Source: Candidatus Paracaedibacteraceae bacterium UBA6184 (lineage in GTDB: Bacteria; Pseudomonadota; Alphaproteobacteria; UBA6184). Taken from it: 26,469 nt of DNA. Numbering within the stretch: position 1 is the first letter of the stretch; each line of letters starts with the position of its first letter. The stretch is taken from NCBI GenBank assembly GCA_002422845.1, contig DITM01000016.1, forward strand, positions 1 to 26,469. The letters run 5' to 3'. The notes below the pieces were generated by a model. The model saw only the letters and a list, made by a program, of their open reading frames with translations, did not search any database and was not told the origin of the DNA. Below, one piece after another: positions 15,150-21,149 of this stretch. A program made the position numbers and the translations under genes.

Positions 15150-15953
15150 ATGTCACAAAGAATTCAATCAAATGCAATGACCCAAGTTAAACGAGCGGAT
15201 GCAGCAAAAGAAAAAGCATCTGCCCGATTGGCAAGTGGTCAGCAGATTAACCGTGCGTCAGAAGGTGCCGCTGAGTTGTCTGCAACTTCATCATTAAAAT
15301 CTGCTGCTCGAGCTACTTCTGCTGCGCTATCTAACGCAAGCCGTGGTGTGGCGCTAGGACAGATAGCAGACGGAGCGATGTCACAGATTCAGGATTTGTT
15401 GTTGCGTATGAAAGAGCTTGCGGTTTCTTCTGCATCTGACACATTCGGTGATAACGATAGAACTGCAGCAAACACAGAGCTTCAAACACTATCAACGGCT
15501 ATTAACGACATCGCTGCACGAACTCGTTATTCTGGAAAGGTTTTGTTAGATGGATCAGCGGGACAGCTTGATATTCAGACGGGTGAAGATTCAGCCGACC
15601 TAACCTCTTTCACTCCTGCTAATGTTCAATCTTCTGCGCTTTCAGTAGATGGGTTGGATATTTCATCAAAGTCTGGTGCCGTTAGTGCTCAGGCAACGAT
15701 TGATGCTGCGATTACAACACTAGCTTCTGCACGCTCAGACGTTGGTGCGTTCATGGTCGGGTTGGAATCAACGATTTCGGTGAACCAATTAAAATCTGAG
15801 AACCTTGATGCAGCGATCTCTGTCTTTGCGGAAGCTGATCTTGCTAAAGAAGCAACTAACTTAGCAATGGCGGACATTAAGTCACAGATGGCTCAGGCAA
15901 TGATCACTAAAGAAAACCAAGCAGCGGCTAATATTACTGGCTTGGTTCGTTAA
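15150..15953 (+). CDS. flagellin
   Basis: Flagellin is the filament subunit exported by the flagellar type III apparatus. The N-terminal D0/D1 features include LASGQQINRAS (27-37), the GQIADGAMSQIQDLLLRMKEL helix (70-90) and a TRYSGKVLLDG turn near 125-135. C-terminal features include a TLASARSDVGA helix (190-200), SENLDAAISVFAEADLAKE (216-234) and the helix ending NITGLVR. At 267 residues it has essentially no variable D2/D3 insert, like short alphaproteobacterial flagellins. The first 30 residues are divergent, without the usual NTN motif. A GAAAGGA Shine-Dalgarno precedes the ATG. No other flagellar gene lies in the window apart from the relic downstream. Confidence 0.88.
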   Translation: MSQRIQSNAMTQVKRADAAKEKASARLASGQQINRASEGAAELSATSSLKSAARATSAALSNASRGVALGQIADGAMSQIQDLLLRMKELAVSSASDTFGDNDRTAANTELQTLSTAINDIAARTRYSGKVLLDGSAGQLDIQTGEDSADLTSFTPANVQSSALSVDGLDISSKSGAVSAQATIDAAITTLASARSDVGAFMVGLESTISVNQLKSENLDAAISVFAEADLAKEATNLAMADIKSQMAQAMITKENQAAANITGLVR

Positions 15954-15966
15954 TCAACTGCCCTCT

Positions 15967-16000
15967 AAAAAAACACCGGAATTTTCTCCGGTGTTTTTTT
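15967..16000 (+). terminator. strong intrinsic terminator after flagellin
   Basis: A 14-base stem, AAAAAAACACCGGA (15967-15980) with TCCGGTGTTTTTTT (15987-16000), encloses the loop ATTTTC. The 3' arm is itself the T-tract. It begins 13 bases after the stop codon and gives flagellin a monocistronic transcript. Confidence 0.95.
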
Positions 16001-16141
16001 ATATAAATCGTCTGTTAATCAAAGATTAACCTAAGTAAGTATATAGAAAGTGCATACGGCATTCTGACCGGTGTTCAATAATAAATTCAAGACACAAAGC
16101 TTCTATTCTTTAATTAAACAATGATAGGAGAATAATATTCC

Positions 16142-16472
16142 ATGGGGTATTTCGTTAATACTCATCAGCTTCAAAAGTAACTGAAGGTGGATCTGGTTTT
16201 TCAATAAAAATAGATGCTTTTGATCAAGTAATAACAGTCATTGATATTTTATGCTTTATATTAGAAGTTGCACAAAACAAACTGGAACATAAGGTTCTTG
16301 CTTCTCGGGCGACCTTAGACAATCAAGCGTCAGCTAATCTCGTGTTCGCGGTACAGATAGGGCTGTGGAAGCAGCTAATGTGACTAAAAACAAAACTTTG
16401 CAACGGCCCGCTCAAGCAGTGCTTTCCCAAGCAAAGTGCTCGTCGTTAGCTGTAGTGCAGTTGTTGAAATAA
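16142..16472 (+). pseudogene. flagellin pseudogene: internal deletion plus frameshift
   Basis: No intact gene lies between the flagellin terminator and gltX, but a second flagellin can be read in pieces. An ATG at 16142, preceded by TAGGAG, starts a flagellin-like MGYFVNT and stops at 16178. From 16171, in another frame, comes a C-terminal region containing QNKLEH and DNQASAN (to about 16338). Frame 3 then continues from 16341 with RVRGTDRAVEAANVTKNKTLQ, and a later segment ends VVQLLK with TAA at 16470-16472. Restoring one base near 16339 rejoins these as DNQASANSRVR, the usual flagellin order. Most of the N-terminal and central domains are absent. The ending VVQLLK is closer to canonical flagellins than that of the intact neighbour, so this was a distinct paralogue. 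Confidence 0.85.
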
Positions 16473-16587
16473 TTAAGAGTATTTCTCCTCTGATTGTGCT
16501 AGAGCAACGCAGGTAAATCTTTACTCTTGTCAATTTGCGCATAAGGGATTAATCTGCCATCAGTTTAAATGGTAAAATAGGACACTT

Positions 16588-17943
16588 ATGTCAGTCGTCG
16601 TTCGATTTGCGCCCAGTCCCACGGGCTTTATACATGTAGGGAATTTACGGGCTGCGTTATTAAATTATTTGTTTGCGTTAAAACATCAGGGCAGCTTTAT
16701 GTTACGCATTGATGATACCGATTTGGAACGTTCCGAAGTTCGGTTTGAAACCGCTATTAAACAAGATTTACAGTGGTTAGGTTTAACCCATGATGTAACG
16801 TTTAATCAATCTCACCGATTTGATCGGTATGCACAGGCCGCTGAGTATTTAAAAGCAGCGGGGCGTTTGTATCCTTGCTATGAAACTCAGGAAGAGCTTG
16901 ATTTTTTGCGTAAGCGACAATTGTCTCAGGGAAAACCTCCTGTTTACAATCGTCAAGCATTGGCTTTATCTGATGTTGAAAAAGCAAAATTTAAAGCCGA
17001 AGGTCGTAAGCCGCATTGGCGATTTAAGCTGGTTGAAGATGAAACTAGCTGGGATGATATGATCCGTGGGCGTGTGACGTTTCAGGGGTTGTTTGCATCA
17101 GATCCCGTATTGATTCGTGAAGATGGTGTGCCACTATACACCTTGCCATCGGTTGTAGACGACATGGATTATGGGGTGACGCACATTATTCGCGGTGAAG
17201 ATCACGTTACGAATACGGCTGTTCAAATTCAATTGTTAAACGCACTAAAAGGGTTAGAGGGTGTTCAGCGCGACCATATGGATTACGCACATTTTTCATT
17301 GATAGTTGATGCGTCGGGTGAAGGCTTCTCAAAGCGCACCGGTAGTTTATCGATTGGGTCGTTGCGTGAGGAGGGCATTGAGCCTATGGCAATACATTCC
17401 TTGTTAGCAAAGCTTGGAACTTCAGATCCTATGGAGCCCAGGCATTCACTTAAAGAATTATCAGATAGCCTAGATTTTTCAAAATTTAGTCGCTCTGCGC
17501 CAAAGTTTTCAGTTGAAGACTTGCACAAAATGAATGCAAAGTATTTACACTCATTACCATTTGATGAAATTGCACCCAGGTTACAAGCGATTTTACCTGA
17601 GGTCACGGCAGAGTTCTGGCAGGTGGTGGGAGGTAACGTTGATCACCTATCAGAAATCACTTATTGGTGGGCTGTGTGTCATGGATCAATAGACTCTATA
17701 GTTGAGGATAAGTCCTTTATCGCGGAAGCCTTGGCATTATTACCCGAGGGATCTTGGAACGAAGAAACGTGGTCAACCTGGACAAATGCCTTGAAAGAAT
17801 CGACAGGTCGCAAAGGTAAAGAGTTATTCATGCCATTGCGTTTGGCATTGACAGGGCGCCCTCACGGTCCAGAAATGAAACAGTTTTTGCCGTTAATGAA
17901 TCGCGATTGTGTTCGTCAACGCCTATCAGATGGAGCGCAATAA
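16588..17943 (+). CDS. gltX: glutamate--tRNA ligase
   Basis: GluRS charges tRNA-Glu and, in bacteria lacking GlnRS, may also mischarge tRNA-Gln for later amidation. The class I signature appears as PSPTGFIHVGN (residues 9-19) and the KMSKS equivalent as GFSKRTG (246-252), with the first Lys of that motif replaced. The block LYTLPSVVDD followed by RGEDHVTNTAVQIQ is typical of alphaproteobacterial GluRS. Length is 451 residues. AGGA lies five bases before the ATG. Three bases separate its stop from cysS, so the two synthetases are co-transcribed. Confidence 0.95.
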   Translation: MSVVVRFAPSPTGFIHVGNLRAALLNYLFALKHQGSFMLRIDDTDLERSEVRFETAIKQDLQWLGLTHDVTFNQSHRFDRYAQAAEYLKAAGRLYPCYETQEELDFLRKRQLSQGKPPVYNRQALALSDVEKAKFKAEGRKPHWRFKLVEDETSWDDMIRGRVTFQGLFASDPVLIREDGVPLYTLPSVVDDMDYGVTHIIRGEDHVTNTAVQIQLLNALKGLEGVQRDHMDYAHFSLIVDASGEGFSKRTGSLSIGSLREEGIEPMAIHSLLAKLGTSDPMEPRHSLKELSDSLDFSKFSRSAPKFSVEDLHKMNAKYLHSLPFDEIAPRLQAILPEVTAEFWQVVGGNVDHLSEITYWWAVCHGSIDSIVEDKSFIAEALALLPEGSWNEETWSTWTNALKESTGRKGKELFMPLRLALTGRPHGPEMKQFLPLMNRDCVRQRLSDGAQ

Positions 17944-17946
17944 TCT

Positions 17947-19335
17947 ATGAATTTACAGCTATATAATACTCGCACTCGCATCAAAGAAGCGTTTTTACCA
18001 ATGGATCCCGCACATATTCAAATGTACGTATGTGGTCCCACGGTATATGCACCACCCCATATTGGGAATGGCCGCCCTGTTGTAGTATTTGATCTATTAT
18101 TTCGATTGTTACAAGCCGTGTACCCAAATGTAACCTATGTTCGCAACATCACAGATGTTGATGATAAAATCAATCAACGCGCCTTAGAAACAGGGCGTTC
18201 GATTCAGGATATTACCACTGAAATCACAGGATATTTTCATGAAACCTGTGCGTATTTGGGAGCGTTGTCACCCACTGTTGAACCGCGAGTTACAGGACAC
18301 ATTCCAGAAATTATCCAGATGATTCAAACATTGATCGACAAAGGCTTTGCTTATGAAAACGAAGGTCATGTGTTGTATAGTGTACATAAGTTCGCAGATT
18401 ATGGTCAGTTATCGCGTAAAAATCAGGATGAATTATTAGCTGGGGCTCGGGTTGAGGTTGCCCCTTATAAAGAAAATGCCGAAGACTTCGTGTTGTGGAA
18501 GCCATCAACCGCACCAACCCCAGGATGGGAGAGCCCCTTTGGGTATGGTCGACCAGGTTGGCACATTGAATGTTCTGCGATGAGTGCAAAGCATCTAGGT
18601 GAAACCTTTGATATTCATGGAGGAGGGATCGATCTGGTATTCCCGCACCATGAAAATGAAATTGCTCAAAGTGCTGCATGTCACGATGCGCCCATGGCAA
18701 ATGTATGGATGCATAATGGACACCTTAGTGTGAGTGGACAAAAGATGTCAAAATCCTTGGGCAATGTTATAGTTATCCAGGACTTAATGCATGCGTTGAA
18801 TGGCCAAGTTGTACGTTGGGGCTTGCTCAGCAGCCATTATCGCCAGCCATTAGATTGGACACCAGAGCTGGTTCAAACTTCCAACGCAGCGTTGAATCGC
18901 CTCTATACTGCAATCGAGTCCTTGTCAGATGAAAAGTGGACAATGCCGATTGATCTTAAGGGTGTTGATACAGAGGTGTTAACAGCCTTGCAAGATGACC
19001 TTAATACACCCGCAGCGTTTGCTAGATTGCATGAGCTTGTCCATAGTATTAACACGGCAATCGATGAGCAGATTAAGGTTCAGCTGCAAACGACATTGTT
19101 AAATACAGCTCGATTTATGGGTTTTTTAACGGACTCGGCCAACGAATGGTTCCGCGGAGCATTATCAAGCGATGCGATCAGTGAATCTGAAATTCAAGAC
19201 TACCTTGATCAGCGTCATTCAGCCAAATTAGCAAAAGATTTTAAGGCGGCCGATGAAATTAGAGATACCTTAAAATCAAAAGGAGTGATCATAAAAGATA
19301 CTCCATCAGGACAAGAATGGCAGCGTGCAAACTAA
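17947..19335 (+). CDS. cysS: cysteine--tRNA ligase
   Basis: CysRS is a class I synthetase that attaches cysteine to tRNA-Cys. HIGN is at residues 38-41 and KMSKS at 267-271. The zinc site that discriminates cysteine is complete: Cys29, Cys210, His235 and Glu239, closely matching E. coli positions. The 462-residue length is normal. A C-terminal helical anticodon-binding region ends near the stop, and the last codons overlap the rnd start. It is the middle gene of gltX-cysS-rnd. Confidence 0.97.
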   Translation: MNLQLYNTRTRIKEAFLPMDPAHIQMYVCGPTVYAPPHIGNGRPVVVFDLLFRLLQAVYPNVTYVRNITDVDDKINQRALETGRSIQDITTEITGYFHETCAYLGALSPTVEPRVTGHIPEIIQMIQTLIDKGFAYENEGHVLYSVHKFADYGQLSRKNQDELLAGARVEVAPYKENAEDFVLWKPSTAPTPGWESPFGYGRPGWHIECSAMSAKHLGETFDIHGGGIDLVFPHHENEIAQSAACHDAPMANVWMHNGHLSVSGQKMSKSLGNVIVIQDLMHALNGQVVRWGLLSSHYRQPLDWTPELVQTSNAALNRLYTAIESLSDEKWTMPIDLKGVDTEVLTALQDDLNTPAAFARLHELVHSINTAIDEQIKVQLQTTLLNTARFMGFLTDSANEWFRGALSSDAISESEIQDYLDQRHSAKLAKDFKAADEIRDTLKSKGVIIKDTPSGQEWQRAN

Positions 19336-20498
19336 TGGAAATTGTTTATGTTGATTCACCTGAAAGCTTAGAATCTGCCATTCAAATTATGGAGCAAGAA
19401 ACGACGTATCTTGCCATAGATACAGAGTTCCGTCGGGAAGATACTTATTTCCCACAGCTGTGTCTGATTCAAGTTGCAACCCAAAACCATGTCTTTTTAA
19501 TTGATGCAATTAACATTGCTGACGTAAGTCCTTTCTTTAGGATTCTAACTAATGAGAATATGCTTAAGGTGTTTCATTCGGGGCGTCAGGATCTTGAAAT
19601 ATTTTGCCACCTAATGCAGGGGCAGGTAGCTATCTCAATTTTTGATACACAAATCGCTGCGATGCTTACTGGATATGGGGAATCCGCTGGCTTTGAGTCA
19701 TTGGTATATAAGCTATTAAAGGTCTCATTGGATAAATCATCACGCCACACCAATTGGACGCAGCGCCCATTGAAAGAAGAGCAGAAATCTTATGCTGTCA
19801 ACGACGTATTATATCTGAGACCCTTATATGAGCAGATGGTTAAAAAGCTTGCTCAAAAAGGGCGCTTGGATTGGATGAAGGAAGAGGTGGTCTCTTTAGA
19901 AACTGCTAGCTTTCTAATCGTTCCCCCATCAGAGGCCTGGCGTAGATTAAGTCTTAGTCACCCCACGGCCCGACATTTAGCGGTGTTAAAGGCATTAACT
20001 GAATGGCGAGAAACAACGGTTCAAAAGACAGATACGCCGCGCTCATGGTTGTTAAAGGATGAGGTGATTTTGGATATCGTTATCCGCAAACCAACAACCC
20101 CAGAACAGTTGCGCAAAATTCCCCACTTTCCTTGGGATGATATGCTTCTTCGCGATGAGGTGTTTGCTATTATCCAAACGGTGGCGGAGATTCCAGAAGA
20201 TGAATTACCAGCTCTGGAAGGATTGCCCGTTCTATCAAAATCTAAACAAAACATTCTGGAAATGTTGAAATTATTGCTGAAAATGATAGCTGATCAACTG
20301 GATGTCAATCCCAAGTTAATCGCAGATAAAGAAGACCTTGTCCTGTGGTTGTCGGCTGAAGAGCCTTCCGCACGTCCAGCGCATACAGCTAAGGGGTGGC
20401 GGTATGATATGTTTTGGAAACATGCGCAAGAATTGCTAGACGGAAACACCGTTTTGCGTATTCAGAATGATCAAATCGTAATACAGCCTACTGTATAA
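19317..20498 (+). CDS. rnd: ribonuclease D
   Basis: RNase D is a 3'-5' exoribonuclease that trims tRNA precursors. The DEDDy exonuclease residues are visible: Asp35 and Glu37 in IDTEF, Asp92 in HSGRQDLEIF, and Tyr159 with Asp163 in YAVNDVLYL. An HRDC-type helical region lies at about 205-285, with a further helical C-terminal part. Two starts are possible. The ATG at 19317 has an AGGA five bases upstream and overlaps cysS by 19 bases. The ATG at 19335 overlaps the cysS stop (TAATG) and better fits family N termini but has no Shine-Dalgarno. Product is 393 or 387 residues. Confidence 0.93.
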   Translation: MAACKLMEIVYVDSPESLESAIQIMEQETTYLAIDTEFRREDTYFPQLCLIQVATQNHVFLIDAINIADVSPFFRILTNENMLKVFHSGRQDLEIFCHLMQGQVAISIFDTQIAAMLTGYGESAGFESLVYKLLKVSLDKSSRHTNWTQRPLKEEQKSYAVNDVLYLRPLYEQMVKKLAQKGRLDWMKEEVVSLETASFLIVPPSEAWRRLSLSHPTARHLAVLKALTEWRETTVQKTDTPRSWLLKDEVILDIVIRKPTTPEQLRKIPHFPWDDMLLRDEVFAIIQTVAEIPEDELPALEGLPVLSKSKQNILEMLKLLLKMIADQLDVNPKLIADKEDLVLWLSAEEPSARPAHTAKGWRYDMFWKHAQELLDGNTVLRIQNDQIVIQPTV

Positions 20499-20499
20499 A

Positions 20500-20529
20500 T
20501 TGACAGTGTCAACATAAACGTATTTTTAT
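20500..20529 (+). promoter_or_regulatory. candidate higA promoter with an embedded operator palindrome
   Basis: TTGACA (20500-20505) is a perfect -35 hexamer and is half of the palindrome TTGACA-G-TGTCAA (20500-20512). A TTTTAT at 20524-20529 is a possible -10 at 18-base spacing. It starts two bases after the rnd stop. HigA-type antitoxins commonly repress their own promoters through such palindromes, so an autoregulatory site is plausible. Confidence 0.45.
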
Positions 20530-20607
20530 TTGATTTGCTGAGTGCAGGGGGATATACCTTTAAATATCAATTCGTTTAATTTTCGGCCTATTAATCAGGA
20601 GACTGAG

Positions 20608-20928
20608 ATGACAACGTATATATCCTCAAAACATCCAGGGGAAATATTGTTAGAAAAATTTCTAATTCCGTTGGGTATTACTCAAATAATGCTGTCAAAA
20701 GATGTGAACATTCCATTGCGACGTATCAATGAGATTTGCCGCGGGAAACGGATGATAACCCCTGAAACAGCTTTTAGACTAGGTCTATATTTTCAAATGT
20801 CCCCAGAATTTTGGTTAACGTTACAGCATCGATATGAATTAGAGATTTTAAGACAAAAAGATGCTGTGCGATTAACACGAGAAGTCCGTCCATTCCCTGG
20901 CGTTATTGATGAAGTTGTCGCGCTTTAG
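20608..20928 (+). CDS. higA: HigA-family antitoxin / XRE-type regulator, apparently without its toxin
   Basis: The 106-residue product shows the HigA/VapI signature: HPGEILLEKFLIPLG at 9-23, a helix-turn-helix at about 24-62 with RRINEICRGKR-x-IT, then ETAFRLGLYF and SPEFWLTLQ. In HigBA systems HigA binds DNA and neutralises the RelE-like RNase HigB. The ATG at 20608 has an AGGAG six bases upstream. An in-frame ATG at 20542 would add 22 residues of unrelated sequence without a Shine-Dalgarno and is rejected. No higB reading frame lies in the 109 bases upstream or the 221 bases downstream, so the gene appears orphaned. It may now act as a plain repressor. Confidence 0.88.
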   Translation: MTTYISSKHPGEILLEKFLIPLGITQIMLSKDVNIPLRRINEICRGKRMITPETAFRLGLYFQMSPEFWLTLQHRYELEILRQKDAVRLTREVRPFPGVIDEVVAL

Positions 20929-21040
20929 TATCGAACAAAGGTACGCAAATTAACGGTCAAAAACGGTCTTAATTCTTCTTCGATTATTTAAATTGTCAAG
21001 TTACTGTCTTCCGCACCGCAAAAAATCCCAGCATTTTCGG

Positions 21041-21069
21041 AAATATTTTCACAAGTGAAAAATATTTTT
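21041..21069 (+). terminator. possible AT-rich terminator after higA
   Basis: AAATATTTTCAC (21041-21052) pairs with GTGAAAAATATTT (21055-21067) with one bulged A and a two-base AA loop (larger if the inner pairs open), followed by TT. The stem is weak in GC and lies 113 bases after the higA stop, so it could equally be part of the leader of the next gene. Confidence 0.35.
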
Positions 21070-21149
21070 AAAAAAACTTTACAAATTAGCAATTTTTTAA
21101 CCAATCAAGTTGTAACATATAGAAGTAATACAACAAAAAGGAATAAGAA

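Noticed and set aside
20499..20607. Possible decayed higB toxin end before higA, with a short open frame ending in a GGYTFKYQ-like stretch
   Set aside because: The resemblance to HigB C termini is only a loose pattern over about 10 residues in one of several frames, and the same bases are better explained as promoter and operator.
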